Assembly (NCBI GenBank): GCA_035294725.1 | Contig: DATGKK010000023.1 | Location: 1-12,975 of the forward strand | Reading direction: 5' to 3' | Source of the DNA: DATGKK01 sp035294725 | GTDB taxonomy: Bacteria; Actinomycetota; Acidimicrobiia; Acidimicrobiales; Bog-793 | DNA length: 12,975 nucleotides | Shown: positions 5,411 through 12,975 of the stretch, piece after piece | How the letters are laid out: each line of letters opens with the position of its first letter | How positions within the stretch are numbered: position 1 is the first letter of the stretch | The notes under the pieces: generated by a model | What the model saw: the letters and a program-made list of their open reading frames with translations, nothing else | What the model was told of the DNA's origin: nothing | Database searches by the model: none | Made by a program: the position numbers and the translations under genes

Positions 5411-6559
5411 TCAGGCAAAGAGGGCGTCGACGAACTCCTTCGCGTCGAACTCGACGAGGTCCTCGACCGACTCGCCGACCCCGACCAGCTTGATCGGCAG
5501 CCCCAGCTCGGAGCGGATCGCGAGCACGACGCCGCCCTTCGCGGTGCCATCAAGCTTCGTGAGCACGATGCCGGTGACCCCGACGGCCTCGGTGAACTGC
5601 CGCGCCTGCACGAGGCCGTTCTGGCCGGTCGTGGCGTCGATGACGAGGAGCACCTCGGTGAGCTGGCCGGGCGGGCGCTCGGCCACCCGCCTCACCTTGC
5701 GCAGCTCCTCCATCAAGTTGACCTTCGTGTGGAGCCGGCCGGCCGTGTCCGCCAGCACGAGGCTCGCCCCGCGGGCGGCGGCGTGCTGGACGGCATCGAA
5801 GATGACCGAGGAGGGGTCGGCCCCCTCCGAGCCGCGGATGATCGTCGCGCTCGCCCTCTCGGCCCAGGTCTCGAGCTGCTCACCGGCGGCCGCGCGGAAG
5901 GTGTCGCCCGCCGCCATGACCACCCGCTCGCCGGCGGCCCGCTCACGGGCCGCCACCTTCCCGATCGTCGTCGTCTTGCCGACGCCGTTCACCCCGACGA
6001 AGAGCCACACCGTCGGGCCCTCGCCCTCGCCGTGGCGGAGGTCGGGGCTGTCCCCCTCGAACAGCGCCTCGAGGCCGGCGCGAAGGGCGGCGAGGAGGGC
6101 CTCAGGGGTCCGCTCGATCTCGCCCGAGCGGACCTGGGACCGCAAGTCGTCGAGCACCCTCGTCGTCGTCGTGATCCCCACGTCGGCGAGGATGAGGGCC
6201 TCCTCGAGCTGCTCGAGCGTGGCGTCGTCGACGCCGCGCCCCCGGATGCCGTCGAGGTACCCCCCGATGAGCGCCCGGGCACGGCCGAGCCGCTCGCGAA
6301 GCGCAGGGGCGCCCGGCGCCGCCTCGAGGGTCGCGGCCCCTGGCGGCGCAGGGGCGGCGGCAATGCCCGCTGCTCCTGCCTGCTCCCCGACCTCGGGCGC
6401 GAAGGAGCTCTCGGCCGGGGCCGCCTCGACGGCGCCGGGCCGTGCGGTGAGCGACCGGGCGGAGCCCCTCCGGCGGGCCGACCGCGACCCGGCCACGAGG
6501 CCGGCGCCGGCGAGGAGCAGGACGGCGACGACGATGAGGACGATGGCCAGAGCCGGCAT
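5411..6559 (-). CDS. ftsY: signal recognition particle receptor FtsY
   Basis: FtsY is the membrane-associated GTPase that receives the SRP-ribosome complex and hands it to the Sec translocon. The 382-residue protein opens with one hydrophobic segment (LAIVLIVVAVLLLAGAGLVA, 4-23) followed by an arginine patch, as in actinobacterial FtsY proteins that carry a true membrane anchor. An Ala/Pro/Glu-rich linker follows (about 40-85), then the NG domain: P-loop GVNGVGKTTTIGK (189-201), GDTFRAAA (218-225), DTAGRLHTK (271-279), TKLDGTAKGG (334-343) and the closing GVGESVEDLVEF (360-371). The ATG at 6559 is chosen because it gives the anchor at the N-terminus. It starts 54 bases after smc ends and has TAGGCT 9 bases upstream, so separate transcription is possible. 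Confidence 0.97.
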   Translation of the reverse strand: MPALAIVLIVVAVLLLAGAGLVAGSRSARRRGSARSLTARPGAVEAAPAESSFAPEVGEQAGAAGIAAAPAPPGAATLEAAPGAPALRERLGRARALIGGYLDGIRGRGVDDATLEQLEEALILADVGITTTTRVLDDLRSQVRSGEIERTPEALLAALRAGLEALFEGDSPDLRHGEGEGPTVWLFVGVNGVGKTTTIGKVAARERAAGERVVMAAGDTFRAAAGEQLETWAERASATIIRGSEGADPSSVIFDAVQHAAARGASLVLADTAGRLHTKVNLMEELRKVRRVAERPPGQLTEVLLVIDATTGQNGLVQARQFTEAVGVTGIVLTKLDGTAKGGVVLAIRSELGLPIKLVGVGESVEDLVEFDAKEFVDALFA

Positions 6560-6568
6560 GGCCCGGGA

Positions 6569-6574
6569 AGCCTA
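6569..6574 (-). promoter_or_regulatory. putative -10 hexamer TAGGCT for ftsY
   Basis: The minus strand reads GATAGGCT, then nine bases to the ATG. Transcription at the usual distance would start two to three bases before the start codon, i.e. nearly leaderless. It lies in the 54-base smc-ftsY gap. The hexamer is identical to that before rplS. No -35 is evident. Confidence 0.45.
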
Positions 6575-6613
6575 TCTGTGGCCACCTCGTGCCTCGCCCC
6601 GGGGTGCACGGGC

Positions 6614-9600
6614 TCAGGCGGGGGCGGCTGCCTCCTCGAGGGCGTCCCGCAGGCGCTCGCTCACGACCTTCGAGGCGCCGCCGGGCTGCATCGTGACGCC
6701 GTAGATGACGTCGGCCGACTCCATCGTCCGCTTTTGGTGGGAGACGATCACGAGCTGGGCCTCGGAGCGGAACTCCTCGACGAGGTCGAGGAACCGGTGC
6801 AGGTTCACGTCGTCGAGCGCCGCCTCGACCTCGTCCATCAGGTAGAAGGGCGAGGGACGGCTCCTGAACACGGCAAACAGGAAGGCGAGGGCGACAAGGG
6901 AGCGCTCGCCGCCCGAGAGCAGCGTGAGCCGCCGGACGTTCCTCCCGGCGGGACGCGCCTCGATCTCGACGCCCGAGGAGAGCGGGTCGTCGGGCTCGAG
7001 GAGGCTGAGCCGCCCAGTGCCGCCCGGGAAGAGGGTCGAGAAGAGCTGTGCGAAGTGCCCGCTCACGTCCTCGAACGCCTCGCTGAACAGGCTCACGATC
7101 TCCTCGTCGACGGCCGCGATGACCCGGTTCAGGTCGCGCCGGGTGGTGCGGACGTCCTCGAGCTGGCCGCTCAGGAACCGGTCGCGCTCCTCGAGGGCGG
7201 CCAGCTCCTCCATCGCGAGCGGGTTGATCGGTCCGAGGAGGCGCAGCTCCCGCTCGAGCTCGCGCACGCGCGCTGCCGGGGCGATGCCCGGCGGGAGCTC
7301 CGGGCAGCTCGCCGCGAGCGCCTGGTCAGGCTCGACGTCGAGGTCGCGGCGGATCGACTCGAGCGTGGTCTCGAGCCGCACGCGCAGCTCGGCCCGCTCG
7401 AGCTCGCACCGCTGGAGCCGCTCCCGGGTGGCCGCCAGCTCTCGCTCCGCCGACGAGCGCTCGCTCCTCGCCGCCGCAAGGGCGGAGGAGAGCTGCGAGA
7501 GGGCCTCCTCGTGGCGCCGTCGAGCCGCGGCGAGCGATGCCACGGCGGCGTCGAGCTCCCCGGCGAGCCGGGCGAGCGCTCCCGCGAGAAGGGCGAGGGC
7601 ACGGGCGCGGCGCTCGTGATGCCGGCGGCGCTCGGCGGCACCCTCCCGCTCGGCCTCGAGGCCGGCGAGGCGGCGCTCGATCTCGTCGCGCCGCCCGGCG
7701 AGCACCGCGATGCGCTCGGCGAGGCCGGCCGCGCGGACCTCGAAGTCGGCGCGAAGGGAGGCGAGCTCGCGTGCCTTCGCGTCGAGCTCCCTGCGGGCGG
7801 CCGACCGCTCTGCCTCGCGATCTCGCGCAGCCGACTCGGCCTGTTCCGCGACGGCGAGCATCGCCTGGCTCGCGGCCAGCTCGCCCTCGAGCCGCTCGGC
7901 GTGGCGAGCGGCCTCGCCGGCCCGCGCCTCGAGCTCCTCGACGTGGGCCTCCATCTCACGCCGCCGCCGAGCGGTCTCCTCGTGCTCGACCCGCACCTGG
8001 CGCTCCTCCGCCGCCGCCGAAGCGGCCGCCCTGCCCGCGTCGGCCGCCTCGCCTCGGGCCGCGGCCCAGGCCCGGCGGGCCTGCTCGGCGGCGGCGCCCG
8101 CCGCGCGGGCCGTCTCCTCCGCCGCCACGGCCTCTTTTTCCGCGGCCTCGAGCGCGGCCCGGGTCGCGCCGACCCGCCCGGCGCCGAGCCGCCACCCGCT
8201 CGGGGAGAGCCGGTCGCCCTCCGCAGTGACGACCACGAGGTCGCGGCTCGCGACGGCACGGTCGAGGGCGGCCCCGATCCCGCCCTCGCAGAGCACGACG
8301 CGGGCGAGGAGCCGGTCGAGGAGCTCGTCGACCAACGCGCTCCGGCCGCGGACCCGGCGGCGGAGGGCGTCAGGAGGCAGCGCCGCAGTGCCGGGGGCGG
8401 CCGGTGGGCCGCCGAGGGCGAGCACGGCTCCCGTGAGGCCGCGCTCGCGAAGGTGCTCGATGGCCCGGCGTGCCTCGACGGGGTCGTCGACCACGACGGC
8501 CGCCAGTGCCTCCTCCACGGCTGCCTCGAAGGCCCGCTCGCAGCCGGGGTCGATCTCGACGACGTCGAGGAGGGTGCCGAGGACGCCGGCCCGCCCGGCA
8601 AGGCGCTCGACCCCGGCTCGGGCGCTCGCCTCGTCGAGGGCTTGGCGGAGAGCGTCTGAGCGGGCCTGCAGGCCCTGGGACCGCTCGGACGCCTGCCGCG
8701 CCACCTGCTCGGCTGCGGTGACCGCCTCGGCAGCGATTCGTTCGCGCCCCTCTGCTGCCTCCTGAGCCGCCCTCACCGCCGCCAGGCCCGCCGCCAGCTC
8801 CTCGAGGCGGGCGGCGAGCTGCAGCTCCCGCTCCTCGAGCTCGGCTCGCTGGCGGGCGGCCGCCTCCGCTCGGGCAGTCGCCCGCGCGAGCTCCTCGGCG
8901 GCCCGGGCGCGCTCGGCCGCCACGGCATCCCGGGCACGGCGCGCGGCGAGGCTCCCACCCTGAGGGGCCGGTTCGCCGGGCCCCGCCGGCGAGAAGCGGC
9001 GGGCGAAGCTCTCCTCCATCGCCGCGAGCTCCCTCGCGGCGGTCTCGAGCAGTGCCTGCTCCGGCCCGAGGGCGGCCTGCGCCTCGGCGGCGGCGGCGAG
9101 CTCCCGGCCGAGCCGGGCCGCCTCCGCCTCGAGGGAGGACACGACGTCGGTCCCGGCGCTCGCCGCCAGCTCCGCCTCGACCCTCCGTCGGCGCTCGGTG
9201 ACGACGTTCGCGACGCCGCGGGTGCGCTCCGCCAGCCGCTCGGCGAGGCCGTGAGCCGGCACGGCGTCGCTCTCCTGCTCGGCAGAAAGGGCCTCCTCGC
9301 CGGCCGCCACGACCTGGTCGAGGCGGGCGAGCTCGGCACCGAGCCGCTCCTCGCCTGCGGCCAGGCCGGCCCGTGCCCCCTCGTTGTCGTCGATGCGACG
9401 CTGGAGCGAGTCGAGCTCCCGCCCGGCGAGGTACCGCTTGAGCGCCTCGAGCTCCCCGGCGACGGCGCCGTGCCGGCGGGCCGCCTCTGCCTGCCGCTCG
9501 AGGGGGCGCAGCTGCCGCCGCACCTCGCGCAGGAGGTCCTGGAGGCGAAGCAGGTTCGCCTCGGTCGACTCGAGCCGCCGCTCCGCCCGCTCGCGGCGGC

Positions 9601-10114
9601 GCCGGAACTTGAGGACGCCCGCCGCCTCCTCGATGATCGCCCGCCGGTCCTCCGGCCGGGCGTCGAGCACGGTGGCGAGCTGGCCCTGTCCCATGATCAC
9701 GTGCTGCTGGCGCCCCACCCCGGCGTCCGACAGCATCTCCTGGATGTCGAGGAGGCGGCAGGGCACCCCGTTCATCTGGTACTCGCTCTCACCGGTGCGG
9801 AACAGGGTCCTCGTGATCGTCACCTCCGCCAGGTCGAGAGGCAGGCGACGGGAGCTGTTGTCGATCGTGAGCGAGACCTCGGCCCGGCCGAGGGGTGGGC
9901 GCGAGGCCGTCCCGGCGAAGATGACGTCGTCCATCTTCGCCGAGCGGACGACCCTCGGCCCCTGGGCGCCGAGGACCCAGGCGACGGCGTCGACGACGTT
10001 CGACTTCCCCGAGCCGTTCGGCCCCACCACGACCGTCACACCGGGCTCGAACTCGAGCGTCGTGGGGTCCGCGAACGACTTGAACCCCCGCAGCGTGAGC
10101 GACTTGAGGTGCAC
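6614..10114 (-). CDS. smc: chromosome partition protein SMC
   Basis: SMC forms the ring-shaped ATPase that, with ScpA and ScpB, compacts and separates chromosomes. At 1166 residues it has the full family length. N-terminal head: LKSLTLRGFKSFA (3-15) and Walker A GPNGSGKSN (31-39), then IMGQGQL (140-146). Two long Ala/Glu/Arg-rich coiled coils (about 170-500 and 655-930) flank the hinge (about 505-650, with GTLLDVVEIDPGCERAFEAA at 513-532). C-terminal head: LGPINPLAMEE (960-970), signature LSGGERSLVALAFLF (1066-1080), Walker B YLMDEVEAALDD (1091-1102) and VSHQKRTME (1124-1132). The start is GTG at 10114-10112, giving the standard N-terminus. It lies 9 bases after the stop of the AftD-like gene. 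No scpA or scpB is in the window. Confidence 0.98.
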   Translation of the reverse strand: MHLKSLTLRGFKSFADPTTLEFEPGVTVVVGPNGSGKSNVVDAVAWVLGAQGPRVVRSAKMDDVIFAGTASRPPLGRAEVSLTIDNSSRRLPLDLAEVTITRTLFRTGESEYQMNGVPCRLLDIQEMLSDAGVGRQQHVIMGQGQLATVLDARPEDRRAIIEEAAGVLKFRRRRERAERRLESTEANLLRLQDLLREVRRQLRPLERQAEAARRHGAVAGELEALKRYLAGRELDSLQRRIDDNEGARAGLAAGEERLGAELARLDQVVAAGEEALSAEQESDAVPAHGLAERLAERTRGVANVVTERRRRVEAELAASAGTDVVSSLEAEAARLGRELAAAAEAQAALGPEQALLETAARELAAMEESFARRFSPAGPGEPAPQGGSLAARRARDAVAAERARAAEELARATARAEAAARQRAELEERELQLAARLEELAAGLAAVRAAQEAAEGRERIAAEAVTAAEQVARQASERSQGLQARSDALRQALDEASARAGVERLAGRAGVLGTLLDVVEIDPGCERAFEAAVEEALAAVVVDDPVEARRAIEHLRERGLTGAVLALGGPPAAPGTAALPPDALRRRVRGRSALVDELLDRLLARVVLCEGGIGAALDRAVASRDLVVVTAEGDRLSPSGWRLGAGRVGATRAALEAAEKEAVAAEETARAAGAAAEQARRAWAAARGEAADAGRAAASAAAEERQVRVEHEETARRRREMEAHVEELEARAGEAARHAERLEGELAASQAMLAVAEQAESAARDREAERSAARRELDAKARELASLRADFEVRAAGLAERIAVLAGRRDEIERRLAGLEAEREGAAERRRHHERRARALALLAGALARLAGELDAAVASLAAARRRHEEALSQLSSALAAARSERSSAERELAATRERLQRCELERAELRVRLETTLESIRRDLDVEPDQALAASCPELPPGIAPAARVRELERELRLLGPINPLAMEELAALEERDRFLSGQLEDVRTTRRDLNRVIAAVDEEIVSLFSEAFEDVSGHFAQLFSTLFPGGTGRLSLLEPDDPLSSGVEIEARPAGRNVRRLTLLSGGERSLVALAFLFAVFRSRPSPFYLMDEVEAALDDVNLHRFLDLVEEFRSEAQLVIVSHQKRTMESADVIYGVTMQPGGASKVVSERLRDALEEAAAPA

Positions 10115-10120
10115 AGATCG

Positions 10121-10126
10121 ACCCTA
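10121..10126 (-). promoter_or_regulatory. putative leaderless promoter -10 hexamer TAGGGT for smc, overlapping the upstream stop codon
   Basis: TAGGGT on the minus strand is followed by six bases and the GTG of smc, the same arrangement as at dlh on the other strand. Its first three bases are the TAG stop codon of the AftD-like gene (10126-10124). No ribosome binding site lies in the six-base gap. This suggests smc is transcribed from inside the end of the upstream gene and translated without a leader. No -35 is evident. Confidence 0.5.
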
Positions 10127-12975
10127 CTGCGAGGGCCGGCTCCGGCCTTGGACCTTGCGGGTCCGCCACGCCTCCCAGGCGGCGTCGGCGCCGAGCAGCA
10201 CCGCAGCAAGCCAGACGAGGCTCGAGGCGAGCGTGAAGTGCGCCGGCCATCCCGCCCCCGGCAGGTAGCGGTTCACCAACTGGTGGCGGACGACCTCCGC
10301 TGCCCCGAGCAGCATGACAAGGGCAGCGCCCGCCGAGACGAGCCGCCGGCCCCGCCGGATGGCGAGAGCGACCAGCACCACGGCGGCGGCCACGAGTCCG
10401 TCGGCGAGGCCGGCGAGAGCGATGCCGAGCGCTCCGGAGAGCAGCACCCCGAGAACGACCTTCCACGGCTGTGAGAGCCCCGGAGAGCACGGAAGTGAGA
10501 GGTCGAGCTCGGGATGCTCCGGGGGGAGCGCGGTCGAGGCCACCGCCGGCAGCCCGGCTCCGGCAGGGCTGCCGGTGCCGTCGCCGCCATGCCCGACCGT
10601 GGCGGCGCCTGGCCGAGGACCAGCCCGGCGCCGGCGGCGCGCGAGCACGAACGACGAGAGGGCGATCGCGAGGCAGGCCGCGACCCCGAGCGCGGAGAGG
10701 ACGAGCGACCAGTCGACAAGGCGTTGGGGGGCGAAGGTGAGCGTCACCTCGAACGGCCGCCCACGGGGCACTCCGCCAGAGCCGGGATGGACGACCCACC
10801 CGTTCGCGAAGCCGTCGACGAGAAGGTGCTCGGTGAGGCTGCCGCCTCCCGCGACCGAGGCCGTCCAGCCCTTGTTCGTGCTCTCGCCGAGCACGAGGAC
10901 GAACGGCGAGCGTGCCCCGCTCACCCGGACCGTGGCCGAGGTCGAGCTCGCCGAGAGGACCTTCACCACGGGCGCGGAACCGGGCGAGCCGGGCCTCGCG
11001 ACGCCCGGTGGGGCAAGGGTCCCCGGAGCTGGCTCCCGCATGGGCGCGCCGCCCGGTGCGGAGTCAAGTGCGAGCTGGTCGAGGTTGATCCCGGTGAGGG
11101 CGCCGGGAGCCGCCTGGAGGAGGTTCACGCCCCGGCCGAGCCGGATCCCGCCGCGATCCGAGCCGCAGGTGGACACGGTGAGCCCGTAGCCGCCAAGGGC
11201 ATCCGCCGTCGTGCCGGTGATGCGGAGCGGCACGGCGCGGCCGTCGATGCGCAAGAGGTCGTCCCGGCAGAGCGAAGGGATCCTCTTCGGCGTGCGCTCG
11301 AGCGGCACCCCCGGCATCGAGACCTCGGCGATGCCGATGGGCAGGGCCGTCTCGAGGGAGGTCTCGTAGCTCAAGGTGTTGCGGAGGGCGACCTTGGCGA
11401 AGGTGAGGCGGAGGACGCTGCCGGTGACGGGAGCGAAGCTGATCGGCACCCTCGTGACCGAGCCGGCGCCCTTCGTGACCGGGATCGGCGGGAGCTTCAC
11501 CGTGCGGGTGACGCCGCCCGCCGACACGAGCACCTCCGTGGGCCGGGAGTGCTCGGCGTCGGAGGAGACGGTGAGCACCATCCGGTCGAGCGTGATCGGG
11601 TGCCGGAAGCGGTACTGGAGCCACGACCCGACGTCCGCGGCCGCGCCGAGGCCGGGCATCCACACCGTCTTCCGGTCGCCGTCGAGCGTGGCGCTCGCCG
11701 TCGCCTGCAGGTTCCCCGGCATCCGGCTCGACGAGGTGGCGGCCACGACGAGCGCGTTCGTGCGGCCGAGGAGCCGGTCGACGACGTCGTCGGGCACCCT
11801 GGTCGAGATCCTGGCAGTGCCGGTGAGCGAGAAGGCCCGCGCCACCGGCAGCGTGAACTGGCGCACGATCGCCCGCTCGGGGCTCTCGCGGGGCGGCACG
11901 GGGGCGACCCGCTCGCGCGTCATCACGATCACGAGGCGATCCGAGATCGAGCGGGCACCTGCGTGCGCGAGGAGGTCCGACGGCATCGCGATGACCTGGC
12001 TCGCCCGCAGGTTGCCCACCCGGACCTCCGCGAGGCCGACGAGGCTCGCTCCGACCGGCGGAGGCGTCGAGGGGTTCTGGACCATGTTCGTGCGGTCGAC
12101 GCGGATGCGCAGCGTCCGGAAGCTCCTGCGGGGGAAGGCGATCACCTCGCCGCTCGGGGTGCGGGACTCGGGGCCGAGGTCGACGGTGATGGGATGGCGG
12201 CCGTCGAAGGTGAGCGTCACCCGCGTGAGGTACTGGTTCGTGAGCCAGGACGCGTTCCTCTCCGGGAGCGGCTGCACGAGGGTCACGCTGTCGGCGCTCA
12301 CCCGGTGGCGCGCCGTCACCTGCCACCACTGGCCAAGCAGGGAGGAGCCGACGGTGCCCTCCGTCTCCCAGGCCGTGGCGAGGCTGCCGTCGATGGCGTT
12401 GGCGGGGCGCCACTCCGGGCGCAGCGTGAAGGCGGTCCCGTAGGAGGACGCGGTCACCGAGGCGACGTTGCCGCGGAGCACGGAGGTGGTGAGCGCCGAG
12501 CTCCCGCTCGCCGGGAAGAGGTCGAAGCCCGGGTCGTTCACGACGAAGGCCGTCGGCCGCTCGCTCGCGGTCTCGGTGTAGCCGGTGTTCTCCGAGAGGC
12601 TGTTCCACTCGAATGCCTGCTTGCGGTTCGTGTCGGTGAGCACGAGGACGGCATCGTGCCCGTAGACCTCGCGGGCGAGGGAGTGGTCCCAGTCGAGCGT
12701 GCCGGCGTAGAGGATCGTCGGGTTGCCGGCAAGCAGGCCGAGGTCCGCCGCGTCGACGATCCCCATGTTGTCGCCGGCGATCACGAGCGGATCGGCGAGG
12801 CTGTCGGCTCGCAGCACGGGCCGAGGGTCGCTCACCGGGTAGACCGCGAGCGGCGGCGTCGACGGGTACCCCGGAGGCAGGTCGAAGTAGGTCTCGTCGT
12901 ACATCGGCAACGACGGCAGGTTGACCCGGGGTGAGCCGAAGTAGACCGGCCGGCCGAGGCCGGGCGGGACGGTCG
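10124..12975 (-). CDS. AftD-like alpha-(1->3)-arabinofuranosyltransferase (DUF3367 family), C-terminal part; start beyond window
   Basis: The frame is open to the window edge, so the start is missing; 949 complete codons are visible. A TTG at 12910 is only an internal leucine, because the frame and the protein-like sequence (VYFGSPRVNLPSLPMYDETY) continue upstream. In mycobacteria AftD is a large membrane enzyme that adds alpha-1,3-linked arabinofuranose during arabinogalactan and lipoarabinomannan assembly, with a catalytic GT-C N-terminus (not in view) and C-terminal carbohydrate-binding domains. Visible parts: VLVLTDTNRKQAFEW (109-123) typical of the family; two F5/8-type beta-sandwich regions, with ANAIDGSLATAWETEG (191-206) and TLDGDRKTVWMPG (429-441); a third beta domain with GESTNKGWTAS (696-706); then about five hydrophobic segments (752-778, 837-872, 878-895, 913-933) with a basic end. 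TAG stop. Substrate in this organism is not shown. Confidence 0.8.
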   Translation of the reverse strand, partial: TVPPGLGRPVYFGSPRVNLPSLPMYDETYFDLPPGYPSTPPLAVYPVSDPRPVLRADSLADPLVIAGDNMGIVDAADLGLLAGNPTILYAGTLDWDHSLAREVYGHDAVLVLTDTNRKQAFEWNSLSENTGYTETASERPTAFVVNDPGFDLFPASGSSALTTSVLRGNVASVTASSYGTAFTLRPEWRPANAIDGSLATAWETEGTVGSSLLGQWWQVTARHRVSADSVTLVQPLPERNASWLTNQYLTRVTLTFDGRHPITVDLGPESRTPSGEVIAFPRRSFRTLRIRVDRTNMVQNPSTPPPVGASLVGLAEVRVGNLRASQVIAMPSDLLAHAGARSISDRLVIVMTRERVAPVPPRESPERAIVRQFTLPVARAFSLTGTARISTRVPDDVVDRLLGRTNALVVAATSSSRMPGNLQATASATLDGDRKTVWMPGLGAAADVGSWLQYRFRHPITLDRMVLTVSSDAEHSRPTEVLVSAGGVTRTVKLPPIPVTKGAGSVTRVPISFAPVTGSVLRLTFAKVALRNTLSYETSLETALPIGIAEVSMPGVPLERTPKRIPSLCRDDLLRIDGRAVPLRITGTTADALGGYGLTVSTCGSDRGGIRLGRGVNLLQAAPGALTGINLDQLALDSAPGGAPMREPAPGTLAPPGVARPGSPGSAPVVKVLSASSTSATVRVSGARSPFVLVLGESTNKGWTASVAGGGSLTEHLLVDGFANGWVVHPGSGGVPRGRPFEVTLTFAPQRLVDWSLVLSALGVAACLAIALSSFVLARRRRRAGPRPGAATVGHGGDGTGSPAGAGLPAVASTALPPEHPELDLSLPCSPGLSQPWKVVLGVLLSGALGIALAGLADGLVAAAVVLVALAIRRGRRLVSAGAALVMLLGAAEVVRHQLVNRYLPGAGWPAHFTLASSLVWLAAVLLGADAAWEAWRTRKVQGRSRPSQ

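Noticed and set aside
5153..8659. Very long plus-strand open frame (1168 codons) antisense to ftsY and smc
   Set aside because: It lies opposite two certain genes, has low-complexity Arg/Gly/Pro/Leu composition without any recognisable domain, and begins inside dlh. It is the expected antisense shadow of GC-rich coding DNA.
10124..12910. AftD-like gene complete with a TTG start at 12910
   Set aside because: The frame stays open to the window edge with protein-like sequence continuing upstream, and the family has a large N-terminal membrane domain that is absent here. The gene is cut, not complete.
10514..12934. Long plus-strand open frame (806 codons) opposite the AftD-like gene
   Set aside because: The composition is rich in Arg, Gly, Glu and His, with no domain. 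The minus strand encodes a coherent family protein with membrane segments in the same place.
1..12975. Mobile element, CRISPR, toxin-antitoxin, phage or defence system
   Set aside because: No repeats, transposase or integrase motifs, or array spacing were seen on either strand. All large frames are housekeeping or envelope genes in a conserved order.

Overview
The window is high-GC DNA (roughly 70 percent by eye) carrying a conserved bacterial housekeeping block. Gene order and content point to an actinobacterium. The run ffh, rpsP, KH protein, rimM, trmD, rplS, DUF2469, with smc and ftsY next to it, matches the order in Mycobacterium tuberculosis. An AftD-like arabinofuranosyltransferase (DUF3367) also fits. 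The interruptions relative to mycobacteria, together with AftD beside smc, make me favour a deep-branching lineage such as Acidimicrobiia. That is inference, not something the sequence proves.

Layout, read leftwards because almost everything is on the minus strand. Right end (10124-12975): the C-terminal part of a large secreted or membrane protein of the AftD/DUF3367 family, cut by the window edge. Next is smc (6614-10114), the chromosome condensation ATPase, then ftsY (5411-6559), the SRP receptor. One plus-strand gene, a dienelactone hydrolase family protein (4656-5378), sits between ftsY and ffh. After it comes a translation operon: ffh (3212-4591), rpsP (2811-3143), a KH-domain RNA-binding protein (2413-2805), rimM (1935-2435) and trmD (1192-1929), the last four tightly spaced or overlapping. 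A 604-base stretch without a recognisable gene separates trmD from rplS (234-587). The left edge cuts a DUF2469 gene (1-89).

How the genes fit together: Ffh and FtsY are the protein core of co-translational membrane targeting. RpsP (S16), RimM (30S maturation, binds S19), the KH protein, TrmD (m1G37 tRNA methylation) and RplS (L19) all serve ribosome assembly or decoding. SMC serves chromosome segregation. The AftD-like protein serves the cell envelope.

Regulation: a TAGG(G/C)T hexamer lies 6 to 9 bases before the start codons of dlh, ftsY and smc, and 53 bases before rplS. This suggests a shared, near-leaderless promoter type. I found no CRISPR array, transposon, tRNA, rRNA, phage gene or defence system, and no convincing new biological system. 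The most unusual items are the gene-poor gap inside the trmD-rplS operon, the leaderless-type promoters (the one for smc overlaps the preceding stop codon), and the AftD-like gene beside smc.
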